From Luzula sylvatica (lineage: Eukaryota; Streptophyta; Magnoliopsida; Poales; Juncaceae): a stretch of DNA of 64,000 nt. The notes under the pieces are model-generated. The model made no database searches, was not told the DNA's origin, and was given only the letters and a program-made list of their open reading frames with translations. The position numbers were made by a program, and so were the translations under genes. Positions 1 to 11,189 of the stretch are shown here, one piece after another. The stretch spans positions 53,957,276 to 54,021,275 of the forward strand of contig OX326959.1 in the NCBI GenBank assembly GCA_946800325.1. Reading direction: 5' to 3'. Positions within the stretch are counted from its first letter, which is position 1. Each line of letters opens with the position of its first letter.

Positions 1-569
1 GAATTAATGATTTGAAAAGAATAAATATTTGAGGAAGAAGGAATACGCGAAGAAGATGGAAATGAAGAATGAAAATGTAAGTATTTATAGAATTTATTGC
101 AAGTTAACAATTTTTTTTTTTAAAAGATTTTGACATTTGAAAGATTGAATAAAAATGCAACAGTAATATTGACGGTACGGTCGGATAATGTAATGTCTCG
201 ATCTTTCGAAAGCCGAGACGTGTATTTCGATCTTTCAAAAATTGAAAGGTATCATCTGACTTTCAAAACTCGAAACTTTATTAATAGCTGATAACCCCGT
301 CAAAGATTCTCTAATTTGAAAGGTTGATACTTATACAAACATTTGACTTTTCGAAAGTCGAAAGTGTTAAATCTGATATTTACGATATGAACTGGTTATT
401 TTGGAGGTTACCAAATATTTTTATGCAATGTTCAATTCTTTTTCTATAATCAAAATACATGTAAACATATTTAAAAATATATAAAATTGTTGGACGGAAT
501 TTTAGAAATAATGGGCGGTAGAAATAATTTTAGAAATAATGGGCGGTAGAAACAATTAACGGACCCCTA
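1..569. other. AT-rich intergenic DNA with a 28-bp duplication
   Basis: No gene is visible. Positions 180-370 contain several short inverted words built on CTTTCGAAAG. A 28-bp direct tandem duplication containing AATGGGCGGTAGAAA occupies about 498-553, just left of the first MITE. Confidence 0.6.
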
Positions 570-578
570 ATTAATTAA

Positions 579-954
579 GGAAAATTTTCAAATAACTCCC
601 TAATTTTTTTTTGAATTCGTAAAAAATCCACTAAATTTTGGGAAACCCCAAACCCCCCTACTACAAACAAGCTTTCATTTTCAATTACCCCCTATAGAAA
701 TATTTCATGGTGTTACAATTTTTTTGGATTAAAATATCCTTCTTTTTTTATATTGAAATTTATTAAACATCTTTTTGTATTATTTTATTAATTTAAAATC
801 ACCATAATTATTTTTGGAGGTTTTTTTTTTGGAGTTTGTAGGGTTTTTTTTGGAAATGAAACCTTGTTTGCAGGGTTTTTTTTTTGAGTTTTCCAAAAAA
901 TTAGGGTTCTTTTACAAATTCAAGAAAAGTTCGGGGGTTATTTAAAAATTTCCC
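579..954. mobile_element. MITE with long terminal inverted repeats and 9-bp TSD (Mutator-like)
   Basis: The ends are imperfect inverted repeats of about 70 bp: the left starts GGAAAATTTTCAAATAAC and the right, read on the other strand, starts GGGAAATTTTTAAATAAC. The same nine bases, ATTAATTAA, flank it at 570-578 and 955-963. A 9-bp target duplication with long inverted repeats is the hallmark of Mutator-like elements. It has no ORF and is about 376 bp, so it is non-autonomous. Confidence 0.8.
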
Positions 955-1131
955 ATTAATTAATGTATGAATCGAAATGAAATAAAACAAAACAAGGACC
1001 ATTAGTAATATATGATAATTTTGTTCCAGAATCATTCTTCGATTGATTATTTTATTTATTTTTATGTTTCTTCTTAATACGTAGAAATCAATATTAGTAT
1101 TTAATTATTATTGAATTCAATTATTAATTAT

Positions 1132-1665
1132 TGGAAAATTTTGGAAAAATCCCTAGTGGTTTGAATTATCTTTTTTTTTTCCTCCTATGGAATTAAACAT
1201 AACTTTTTTCATCCAATAAATTTGTTTGTACCAAAATACCCTCACAAAATTTCTTTTGATTGTTTTTGTTCAAACCAAAATAATAAATAAATAAAATTAT
1301 ATTTTTCATTTAACAATATAAATATATAAGAACAACAATATAAAAACAATCATAAAACATAATAATAAAATAATATTTACGTAAAAAAATTTATAATTTA
1401 CATAACTTTTTTTATGTATAATAAAATAAATTAATGTAATGCACAAAATAATCATAAAATATCGTTCAAATAATATCATAAAATATTATGTTGAAAACTA
1501 TTTTAATTAATTTTTAATTGAATAAAATAAATATAAAAATGATTAAATGAGAGATATTTTAATTTATATGATTATTGTTGGTTGGAAAAAATTAAACTTA
1601 ACTCCATATTGGATTAAAAAATAATTCAAACCATTTATAAGAGGTTTTTGAAGAAAATCTCAAAA
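1132..1665. repeat. Degenerate inverted-repeat element (MITE-like)
   Basis: The stretch near 1132-1206 is matched in inverted orientation at about 1588-1664, sharing the word TGGTTTGAATTAT and surrounding T-rich blocks. The arms resemble those of the 579-954 element and the 6222-7125 foldback. I could not fix the ends or a target duplication. The interior is AT-rich and non-coding. Confidence 0.45.
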
Positions 1666-1859
1666 GTGAAAGGATTTTTTTGATAATTTGGAAGAGAGTT
1701 TAATGTACTTTATCCCACAGCCGGAGAACTCCAGTTTGGGCCTCGTCAAACTTCAAGTACCAATTCACAATTTCATCTAATTTCAATAAACACCCAATCT
1801 ATACCCCAGGAAGAAAGACTAACAATCAAACTTCGATCAATCAAAAAATTTAACCCAAG

Positions 1860-2308
1860 ATGTGAGTGTCTAAGTTGGTGGTGTGGGCCACATGGGTGGT
1901 TGTGGTGTGGTGGTGCTTCGCCGGCGTGACCGTGAGAGGCTACGGCGGAACGGGCGGAGGAGGTTTGCATGATTCCCCTAACGCTACAAATAGTACCGAT
2001 ATGGAGAAACTCGCTCTGTTTGCCATTGACCAACACAACAAAAAGGAGGTATTAGTCGTATGATATAACTCTCCAATTTTGATTTGATTTACTCTGAATT
2101 TTTCACACAGAACTCCATGCTTGAATTTGTACGTATCGTCAAAGCAAGAGAACAAGTCGTATCAGGCTTAATGTACTACTTAACAATCGAGGCCAAAATC
2201 GGTACCACGACAAACTGGTACGAGGCCAAAATCTGGGTAAAGCCATGGATGAACTTCAAACAGCTCGAAGATTTCAAGTTATCAGATCAGAAAGGCGCAA
2301 CATCATAA
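1860..2308 (+). pseudogene. Phytocystatin-like gene with a stop as second codon
   Basis: Two exons, 1860-2048 and 2111-2308, flank a 62-bp intron with GT and AG borders in phase 0. The reading frame from 1866 gives about 126 residues. It has a hydrophobic N-terminus like a signal peptide, then EKLALFAIDQHNK (the plant cystatin LARFAV-type helix), the reactive-site loop QVVSG and a PW pair near the C-terminus, followed by FKQLEDF. Such proteins inhibit papain-type cysteine proteases. The only ATG at the expected place (1860) is followed directly by TGA, and the frame then continues with GTG. The next in-frame ATG (codon MEKLALF) would drop the signal peptide. So this is either a recent pseudogene, a cytosolic short form, or a base error. 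Its 3' end faces the P450 gene, 181 bp away. Confidence 0.75.
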
Positions 2309-2489
2309 TCAAGGTATATTGATATCAATATGCAACGAATCCATGTACAAAACATTACGCTCGATTTGATTTTACTATCTTCAAATTTGTAATTTGGATT
2401 TCAAAATGTAACATACCATAATAATGTGATTAAAAATAAACATTACAATAAACTCAAAACTAACACAACCAACAAACAAGATCAAACCC

Positions 2490-4409
2490 TCACATCTCGA
2501 CGGGCACGCGCTTGTACAAACTCGTATCATCCAATCTCGGCTTGGCAACGGCACGTAGTGCCGTGTGCATAAACGTGACCATTCCAGGGGCTTCGGTCAT
2601 ATCAACCTCGTTGTTCTTGACCCCCTCAGGCAAACTCCACTCGAAATGGTGCAACAAATGACCCAACATAGACATCACCAAGTTAATCCCCAGCTGAGCC
2701 CCGGGACAAACCCTCCTCCCCGCACCGAACGGCAAAACCCTAAAATCGGCCCCTTTAATATCGATCTCCTCCTCGATAAACCTCTCGGGCCTGTACTCCA
2801 ACGGGTTAACCCAAACTTTCGGGTCTCTCGCCAGAGCCCAAACGTTGACTATCACGTTGGACCCTTTGGGCACGTCGTATCCGCCGAGTTTGACGTTTGC
2901 GGTTGCTTTGTGGGGGAGCATTAAGGGAGTTGGTGGGTGGAGACGAAGTGATTCTTTGACGATCGCATTGAGATAGGGTAGGTTTGAGAAATCGGTCTCG
3001 TTCATGACTCGATTGCGACCCACTACTCGATCGAGCTCTTCTTGCGCTTTTGATTGCACGCGTGGGTTTCTGACGAGCTCTGACATCGCCCATTCGACTG
3101 ATATTACCGTCGTGTCCATTCCTGCCGTTATCATATCCTGTTGAAATAAAATATATTTAAATTTAAATTATATTTATACACGTCACATCGGTTAGATGAA
3201 CCAAACCCAAGTGCCACTGACCAAACACCACCAACCTTCTAGATAGCAACCATTCAACAAATAAAATTATGAAATTACCCATAAGAGGCCAAAGATGGTG
3301 TCATCGCTGAGGTCGTACTGGTCTTTGAGAGTGAGGAGCGCGTCAACGAAATGCTGCTTGGTTTGGCCGGTCTTCTGACGCATCTTGGTGTGTTCTTCGA
3401 GGATTTTGACGGTTAATTTATCGCGCCTCTCGTTGTGGCTTCTGATGAGCTCCTCGTCGAGAGGATAAAGCCACCTCAGCCAATTGATGTATTCGGCTAT
3501 CGATAGAGACGCGCCGATTTTGATTCCTATTGTTATGTTCCAAAACAAAAGTTTGGTTTAGCACCGTAATGTGATTCGATTATCGCTTAAGAGGGTTTTT
3601 ACTTACCGTTGTTGACAATGGCTTTGAATTCATTGCCTTGTTCGTCGATGACACCATTGGAGTCCATGAAGCGTTTTCCAAAGGCGAGTCTTGTGATATT
3701 GTTGAAGGCCACACCAGAGAGATGCTCTCTCACAATTATACTCTTTCCTTCTATAAAGAAAATAAGATTAAAGTCCTAATCATAAAAATTAATGGAGACA
3801 TTAAAAATTACTAAAAACCAACAAAAATAAAGAGGCTTGTGGGATGGAGGAATCAATGGAGTGCCTATTTGTGGACTTGATAAAAGTTTTTTTTTCACTG
3901 AAAAAGGAGGTAAGAATACCAGAATCGGTACAAGATCTGAAGATCGACTCGACCATGGCGGTGATCTCGTCCTCGCGGATCGGCCTGACAAGCTCCAGCC
4001 TCTTCGGAGAAAATAACTCGAGATTACACACCTTTCTCACCTTCACATAGTGGGGACCATAGTCGGCCCAGATCATATCCATCCCACCACGGCTGAACCG
4101 GTGAGTGGTTCGGTTCCTCGGCCGGTCTGCCAATTGTTGGTCTTTTTCCTTGAGGACCTCCTTGGCCAGTTCGGTGGTGGAGACGACAACAGTCAAGGAG
4201 TTGCCAAACCAGATCGACATAATCGGACCGTACTTCTCGGCCCATTCCGCGAAGCATCTGAATCTCACCGGTTTAATGTCGTACAGATTACCCACCACGG
4301 GCCATGGTCGTGGACCCGGAGGAAGCTTGAACCGGAGCCGGTTCAACACTATAAAAGAAAGTACAGCTAAAATTACGCCTACCGCGATGGGTAGTAAGGT
4401 AGAATCCAT
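2490..4409 (-). CDS. CYP98A: Cytochrome P450 CYP98A family (p-coumaroyl ester 3'-hydroxylase type)
   Basis: Four exons on the minus strand: 3920-4409, 3607-3750, 3279-3526 and 2490-3137. All borders are GT-AG and together they encode 509 residues, the usual CYP98A length. Seen in order: N-terminal membrane anchor, proline hinge [12 protein letters not shown] (about residue 30), [15 protein letters not shown], the oxygen-binding AGMDTT (about 299-304), ExxR in [11 protein letters not shown] (about 356-359), and the heme loop [11 protein letters not shown] with Cys about 438. The text [13 protein letters not shown] is typical of CYP98A. Known members hydroxylate the 3-position of p-coumaroyl shikimate or quinate on the ER, in lignin and phenylpropanoid synthesis. 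Some paralogues act on other coumaroyl esters or amides. Positions such as [13 protein letters not shown] look diverged to me, so the substrate is uncertain. No break is seen. Confidence 0.93.
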
Positions 4410-4480
4410 CTTTACAGAGTGAAAGGGAGAGAGCCGAGATCTTGGTAGTGATCTCTGAAGAAGAGAGGATCGGAAAGAGC

Positions 4481-4709
4481 ATTTATATTCATGGCGATAA
4501 GGGAGAGAGTACGGAGGGGTAGGTGGATTTAGAATTATTCAAATTCAGAGCAGTCGGGTCTCTGAAGAATGGGTCTCACATGTCATAATGTATGAAGTGG
4601 AACTGTGGAAGTTGTGAGCTCATACCTACTACTTGTGACGGGGGATTTGAGGGGCGAAATGGATCCACGTGAGAGCATTTGGTCGATGGAAAACAATGGT
4701 TTCCACGTG
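4481..4709 (-). promoter_or_regulatory. CYP98A promoter: TATA box, AC element, two G-boxes
   Basis: On the minus strand, TATAAAT lies at 4481-4487, about 75 bp upstream of the ATG. ACCTACC (AC-I type element, bound by MYB factors in lignin genes) lies at 4518-4524. CACGTG G-boxes lie at 4666-4671 and 4704-4709. The order and spacing suit a plant phenylpropanoid promoter. MYB control is an inference. Confidence 0.6.
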
Positions 4710-4995
4710 TATCCTGTGGGCTGGAGCCTGTACAAGATTAGAGAATAGAGTGGTCTTCTCTGCTCTTCTTCTTCACTTGACCTCAAAAAATATTTGATTA
4801 ATAATATATTTCTCGCGTGGTTTGAATGGTTTTGGTTTGGAGTAGTTGGTAGTGTAATATTATATTATATTTTATTATATACTACGTTGTGTTAAGTGTT
4901 TAGTAGTTATAAATGATTTCGCAAAATTAAATCAAATAATATAAGAGATTTTGCGGTTCTTTATCTAGAGGATTTATGTTTTTTTTTTATTGTAA

Positions 4996-5020
4996 CTAGC
5001 CATAGCTGGCGCAATTGCGC
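4996..5020 (-). mobile_element. Possible Helitron 3' terminus
   Basis: Read on the minus strand, a GC-rich 12-bp palindrome GCGCAATTGCGC (5009-5020) is followed nine bases later by CTAG (4999-4996) and then T. A short hairpin followed by CTRR and a host T is the Helitron 3' signature. The other end was not found. The element body would lie to the right and may include the 249-bp duplication. Confidence 0.4.
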
Positions 5021-5185
5021 GGGTCTCCGTATTTTTTTTACTTGTTTTTGTATAATTTGTTTAAATATAATTTGCGCGGGTACGTCAAACTCAATTAATA
5101 TAATTATGTTTGTCAATATATTAATGTCAATAAATACATTATAATTAATAAATATTCACGAAATTGGTCTATCCTGGATATATGC

Positions 5186-5683
5186 ATTATAATTAATAAG
5201 GATCCATGAAATTGGTCCCTCGTTGTAAAGCCACACCAAATAAATAAAAAATATAACATGTTCTATTTCAAACAAAATGAAATTTTCAAAACTGTGAATA
5301 ATACACATAAAACCGAAATATATATTTGAAATGTCATCCATTAACATACAATATATGATTTTTTTTTTTAAAAACAACACAATTGTAAATTATATCATAA
5401 AAAATTAACAATTGGGCCAAAGTTTCATATGGGAATTATAATTAATAAGGATCCATGAAATTGGTCCCTCGTTGTAAAGCCACACCAAATAAATAAAAAA
5501 TATAACATGTTCTATTTCAAACAAAATGAAATTTTCAAAACTGTGAATAATACACATAAAACCGAAATATATATTTGAAATGTCATCCATTAACATACAA
5601 TATATGATTTTTTTTTAAAACAACACAATTGTAAATTATATCATAAAAAATTAACAATTGGGCCAAAGTTTCATATGGGAATT
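5186..5683. repeat. 249-bp direct tandem duplication
   Basis: Two almost identical head-to-tail copies begin at 5186 and 5435 with ATTATAATTAATAAGG. The difference I noticed is in the length of a T/A run near 5350 and 5608. A degenerate partial copy precedes the first (about 5130-5185). No coding capacity is credible. Confidence 0.85.
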
Positions 5684-5689
5684 ATATAT

Positions 5690-6220
5690 GGAGTTTCAAC
5701 AATACAAAAATAGCATCCTTGATGAGGCGGCAAAAGAGGATTAAGTAGGTTGATTAGTATTATTATTTGACTCAATTAACGATTTAATTGACCATTTTAT
5801 TGAGTTGATACATTAATTAACATTTACTAATATTAACATATTATAAATTATTGAAGTGTTAATTAGACGTGTCAATTAACATTTAATTGAGTCAATTAGA
5901 AATGATAATCAATTCAATTTGTCAACTCAACAAGGACATTGTAATGAGTTTGATGGGCCAACTACATTTTCCTTCTATACGTGGGTACAATTTGGGTTGC
6001 AATAAAAAAAAAAACTGCTGACACGTGTCAGTGTAGGATGAGATGTTCAAAAATAGATCTATAGAAAGATGTCAATTTTAAATTAAAGGAATTCTAAAAG
6101 TAGTAGCAATTTTATTTTGCAACTTTATCTTCTCTACTTTATAGTTTATACCCCTCAACATATTAATGTGTAAACAAATGATAATAAATTCATTAAATGT
6201 TAAATTATATTAAATATATA
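5690..6220. other. AT-rich intergenic DNA
   Basis: No gene is seen. The part at 5740-5930 contains repeated TCAATTAA and TTGAGT words in both orientations, enough to form imperfect hairpins. It may be a worn MITE. Confidence 0.5.
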
Positions 6221-6221
6221 T

Positions 6222-7125
6222 TTCTTTAAAAAAAACCCTTATCTTTTATTGGATATTTAAAAAAACTCCTATCTTTTTGAAAAGTCCAGAAAACTCTCGC
6301 AACCAAATTTTTATTTTTAAATACCCACCTATAGAAGTTAAAACAAACAATGAATGGTGTCAACAAATTATTTGACCAAAATACCCTTCTATTTTAATAT
6401 GTTGTAATTAAAAAAATATTTTTGTTTTTTTTATTAATTTTAAGAAAATTCATAAATATTTTTTAACATGCGATGATTTAAAAATAAATCAAATTATTAC
6501 TTGTTGTGTTTATATAATTTTATCATTTCATTTATTATTCATGAAAAACTAAAATCAGAAAATAATAAATAAACAACAATAAAAAAACACCTGGAAAATA
6601 TATTGATAGAAAAATATATGTTTAAACATTTAGTTTTTATTTTCATTCCGCTTTTACGTATTCTTTTAAAAGTTTCATGATATTTTATTTTTTAAATATT
6701 TGCAATTTGTTTTTTTAATATTGTTTTTCATCTTATTATTATTTTATGTTAGTTTTTCAAAAATAAGTGTAAACATAAGAGAAATTTTATTGATGTTAGT
6801 TTTTCATGAATAACAAATGAAAATTTAAAATTATATAACACAACATGTAATAATTTGATTTTTTAAAATCACTACATATTAAAAAATATTTATGAATTTT
6901 CTTAAAATTATTAATAAATAACAAATTTTTTTGTTTTTATTATTACATATCAAAATAGAAGGATATTGTGGTCAAACAAAATTTTAATATCATACATGGT
7001 TAGTTTTAACCCCAATAACCGGGTATTTGAAAATAAAAGTTTGGTAGAGAAACTTTTTTGGAGTTTTGAGAAAGATAAGATTTTTTTTGCAATATCCAAC
7101 AAAGATAGGGTTTTTTTTTTAAATT
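6222..7125. mobile_element. Foldback-type element with arms of about 340 bp
   Basis: The left arm (from about 6222: AAAAAAACCCTTATCTTTTATTGG) is matched in inverted orientation by the right arm ending about 7125. Similarity continues inward to the words TTAAGAAAATTCATAAATA (left) and their complement near 6880-6900. That leaves only a short centre around 6600-6780. It resembles the 579 element and the fragment at 38672, so all three probably belong to one MITE/foldback family. I did not find a clear target duplication. Confidence 0.65.
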
Positions 7126-7465
7126 CCCAATAAAAAATTATTATAAATTACAAACTGTATCAATTAGGTGATGAATCACATTTATTAGGTGGTAAACCAA
7201 ATTATTAAAAAATAATTTGGTTTATTTATTTTTTATTATATTTAATTTTACACATGATAAGTCATATTTTTTGAACGAAAATATAATTATTTGATCTTCA
7301 ATCTTTTTAAAAACAACGTATTTTCATTTATATTTTGTAGATTTTTGCAAAATTATTATTTTTAATTTCGTTCTTATATTTTGTTAATTTTTATGATAGT
7401 TTTATTTTGTATTTTTTTTTGACAAACTCTAATTTAAATGTGAAACAGTGAAGATGAGTCGTTGT

Positions 7466-7640
7466 ATCCGTTTAACACGTGTTAAACGGTGAAAACGAGT
7501 CATGTGTATCTGTTTAACACATGCTAAACGGTAGATTAATTCTGTCCAATACTTATTTTTTCCAAATTTGTTAACTTAGATTTGATTAATTTTTTTTCAA
7601 ACGACTCATATGCAATCATTTAACACTTGATAAATGGTCA
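7466..7640. repeat. Three related palindromes, the first perfect over 22 bp
   Basis: A perfect 22-bp palindrome is centred on ACACGTGT at 7468-7489. Diverged versions follow about 51 bp later (TTTAACACATGCTAAACGG) and near 7617 (TTTAACACTTGATAAATGG). The repeats are in direct order within otherwise plain AT-rich DNA. Confidence 0.7.
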
Positions 7641-7867
7641 ATTATTCTAGCTCAATAACTTATTTTTCACATTATTAAATTTGAATTTAATTACAAATTG
7701 ATGGTGGTAAATAAAGACAATAAAACATTAAATAAATCAATGATGTGGGAAACAATTGATATTTAGTTCTCTCTCATCATATATAGGATGATCCAAATAA
7801 AAATATTCGCAGTTCATCACTACAATTGATGCACATACTAACACATCAACATCTAGGTAAATTATCT

Positions 7868-7928
7868 ATGTTGCACGATACGGATACAAGTGTCGTATCC
7901 GATCCGATACAGATACGGCGATACGGCA
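7868..7928 (+). repeat. GATACGG-rich repeat block
   Basis: The block starts GTTGCACGATACGGATAC and contains several GATACGG/CCGTATC words in both orientations. A similar block in inverted orientation lies at 12845-12890 and a direct one at 12000-12260. They could be subterminal repeats of one DNA transposon family. Confidence 0.5.
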
Positions 7929-7956
7929 ATTTCAAAATATACACGGTATATATATA

Positions 7957-8184
7957 TGCTAACAAGAATCCGTAAAAAAAATCCAAAAAAAAAAATCCAA
8001 AGACCAAAATATACAATTGAAATTAGCAAAATATACTATTGAAAATGTATTATTTTATTTTCAATTTTAACTATGTTAACATATTGGATTCATCAGTATA
8101 TTTTGCTAATTTGAATAGTGTATTTTGTTTGTTTCATCAGTATATTTTGCACGCGTGGATATTTTTTTTTTATTCTCCTTAGCA
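7957..8184 (-). mobile_element. TA-flanked MITE, copy A
   Basis: The ends TGCTAACAAGAATCC and, inverted, TGCTAAGGAGAAT form terminal inverted repeats. The interior holds repeated GCAAAATATACT words. It lies between a short TA run (about 7949-7956) and a long (TA)n run (8188-8232). Copies B and C at 51909 and 52221 are in the opposite orientation. Confidence 0.75.
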
Positions 8185-8185
8185 A

Positions 8186-8187
<2 letters not shown>

Positions 8188-8232
<45 letters not shown>
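8188..8232. repeat. (TA)n microsatellite
   Basis: An uninterrupted TA run at the right border of MITE copy A. Confidence 0.95.
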
Positions 8233-8233
<1 letters not shown>

Positions 8234-8415
8234 GAGAATGGATCAATGGGCAAATTGTTGGACAAAAAAGTGAACAAGACTTTTTCAATCATTGCTTAAA
8301 CCATGATAAATTGTTGTGACTGATATAACTTTCCACTACCTTCTCATCCAAACATTTCTAACAATTGATATATATTTATGTTCAAATTTTTGTTTAAGTT
8401 TATGTCTATGGTCCT

Positions 8416-8536
<121 letters not shown>

Positions 8537-8757
8537 TTTTAATAACAATCCTGAAAATCTGCAAATATGTGTGTAAAAGAAAATCCTTACAGAAAATTAA
8601 ATATTTGTGACACAAAATTACACCATTCCTTTCACAGAAAAAACCTATTAAAAGGAGAACAAAATTCTACTCATACAATGGACCAAGCCCATCAGCCGCT
8701 TATTAAAGCTCCAAAGCAATATATTATATGTATATTTATAAAGAAAATATAACGATA

Positions 8758-9245
8758 TTTCCATTCTCATCTAATTCCATTCTCTAATTCCATTCTCATC
8801 TAATTCCATTCTCTAGGAACGCAAGAACGATATTTATAATAGACGCCCGTCGGTAATACACCGATCTGTTGTAGTGAAAATCCTCCGAATCCGTAATTTC
8901 GACCAGAGGACTCGTACAGTTCAACATCACAGATATCAAAGCAGATCCGATTAATATCGTTATCGCTTTGACTCCGCTCAAAGCCCGCAAAAGAATTCTC
9001 CCTTTCGCGGAGTCTCTCACTTTACCAATAACGAGGCTTCTAGAAAGTGCATTTAATATGTTAATACACCCTACAAGTTTCGCGGAGTCTCTCATCTAAT
9101 TCCATTCTCATCTAATTCCATTCTCTAGGAACGATATTTGGGAGCATGGAATTTGGTATGGAATGGAATTATATATTTCCATTCTCATCTAATTCCTTGT
9201 TTGGTTGCAAAAACTATTGGAATTATATTTCTCTAGGAATCTTCT
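8758..9245. repeat. Direct repeats of TCTAATTCCATTCTC around an inserted fragment
   Basis: The word ATTCCATTCTCATCTAATTC is repeated at 8760-8815, at 9095-9130 and again near 9180. It surrounds the unrelated coding-like fragment at 8796-9095. The phrase CTCTAGGAACG..ATATTT occurs on both sides. Similar CCATTC/GGAATG-type text at 9130-9250 and 10540-10700 looks like parts of a PIF- or hAT-like MITE that was opened by filler DNA. Confidence 0.5.
8796..9095 (-). pseudogene. Unrecognised coding-like fragment (99 codons)
   Basis: An open frame of 99 codons has ordinary-looking composition in a strongly AT-rich setting. It contains a possible membrane helix (AITILIGSALISVML) preceded by basic residues (KGRILLRALSGVK). 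The segment RDSAK occurs twice (near the N-terminus and at about residue 27), because the DNA word GCGGAGTCTCTC is present at both sites. I do not recognise the family. The setting between direct repeats suggests a captured gene fragment rather than a working gene. Confidence 0.35.
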
Positions 9246-9339
9246 AATTCCACAAAAGTAGCAAATATTGATTCCTCAAATTTGAGGAGTGGCAAGGTGG
9301 AGGAAAAGTTATAATCAAGAAATAATTATATTATAATGA

Positions 9340-9547
9340 TCAAATTTGTATAATTAATATAATATTACATATTATCATAATAATATATAATAATAGTCCC
9401 ACATAATAATTATATTAGATATATATAATTAATATAATACTATATGTATATTTATAAAGAAAATTATTATATTATTATATTTATAAAAATAATATAAAAA
9501 TAACATAGAAATATTATTATTATTATAATATAATTCTTATATATTAA

Positions 9548-9585
<38 letters not shown>

Positions 9586-10079
9586 CAATATTAATATTAA
9601 TATATTATTATTAATAATTAATATTATTATTAATATAATATTAATTAATATTGAAATAATATAATAATAATAATACCAATATTTTATTAATATTATTTTA
9701 ATATGTTATGTAATGTTAATATATTATATTATTATTATTAATATAAATGTATTATTAATATTAATAATATTAATATATTAGTAATATTAGTATGTTAATA
9801 TTATAATAGTATATTATATGAATATGCTAATATAATAGCATTAATATAAAAATATTAATATATTAGTATTATTAAAATATTTTAATATTAATATTAAAAT
9901 TAGTATTATGAATATATATTGTCATATAATATATTATAATTATAATTAATATTATATTATTATTATTATTATTATATTATATTATGATGATTTTATATTT
10001 TAATAATTTTATATAATAATCGTATTATTTATTAATAATAATAATATAATATAATAATAATAACAACAACAACAACAAC

Positions 10080-10142
<63 letters not shown>

Positions 10143-10258
10143 TTTATAACATTATTATAATATAGTATTATAATACCATAAAAACAACAACAACAACAAT
10201 AATAATAATAATAATAAGTATTATTATTACTATAATAATAAGAAGAAGAAGAAGAAGA

Positions 10259-10333
<75 letters not shown>

Positions 10334-10363
10334 TAACAATTAATCATAATAATATTATAACAT

Positions 10364-10419
<56 letters not shown>

Positions 10420-10500
10420 GAAGAAGAATATAATAACATAATAACAATAATATTATAATAATTTAATATTATATGATAAAACTATTATATTGTATTAATT
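9340..10500. repeat. AT-rich low-complexity tract with (TAA)n arrays
   Basis: Nearly pure A/T sequence has ATA/TAA trinucleotide runs at about 9548-9585, 10082-10142, 10196-10218, 10262-10330 and 10368-10420, plus short AAC and AAG runs. No gene is visible. The poly-Leu/poly-Tyr frame at 10079-10339 is a repeat artefact. Confidence 0.9.
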
Positions 10501-10761
10501 TTAATCAAACATTTGTTCTATATTTTCAATAATGAAATTCCAGAATTTTTCTAACCATCCAAACGAAGAATTATATTTTCCAGCATCTTATAATTCGGAC
10601 ATCCAAACAAACTGTGGAATTACAAATTCCAGAACTTTTTTCTCCTCCACCTTATAATCCAATTCCACTCTACTAATTCCGCTTGCCAAACGTTTCTCCC
10701 ATTTTTTTTAGTGGAACAAACATTTCTCCCATTTGTTTTTATTTATTATGCCCCTCATATC

Positions 10762-10800
10762 CCCCCCCCCCCACACACACCCACACACACACACACACAA
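10762..10800. repeat. Poly-C and (CA)n microsatellite
   Basis: A run of C's is followed by CACACACCCACACACACACA. Confidence 0.9.
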
Positions 10801-10835
10801 CATTCCTACACGAATTACCGATTAATTACCATGAT

Positions 10836-10950
10836 GATTAGTAAAAGGACATTCCATTAATAATTAATTAATATTTATTATTAACCGCTAATAGATACAT
10901 AAATTTATTATATATTAATTTACTGTTAATGGAATGTCCTTTTACTAATC
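10836..10950. repeat. Perfect 25-bp inverted repeat, hairpin-forming
   Basis: The 25 bases at 10836-10860 (core GTAAAAGGACATTCCATTAA) are repeated exactly in inverted orientation at 10926-10950, with a loop of about 65 bp. Weaker inverted similarity continues outside. It is probably a small MITE remnant. Confidence 0.8.
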
Positions 10951-11189
10951 ACCATACATATATATTAACGGTTACTAATCAATATTAATTAATTATTAAT
11001 TAAATATATATTTTTAATCACCATGGTGATTATCTATTAATTCTTGATATAGAAGATGTTGGGGATAATTTGGGGAACAGTAGAATTGTCCAAAATATTG
11101 TGTATTTCATGATCCATGTGAGTTGTTTGATTTGTTGTATTTTGAAAGCATGTATATAAATCCCTTGTTTCATTCTTTGGTGCAAAATC

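Noticed and set aside
2565..2924. 119-codon frame antisense to the P450 last exon
   Set aside because: It is the shadow of the heme-binding exon on the minus strand.
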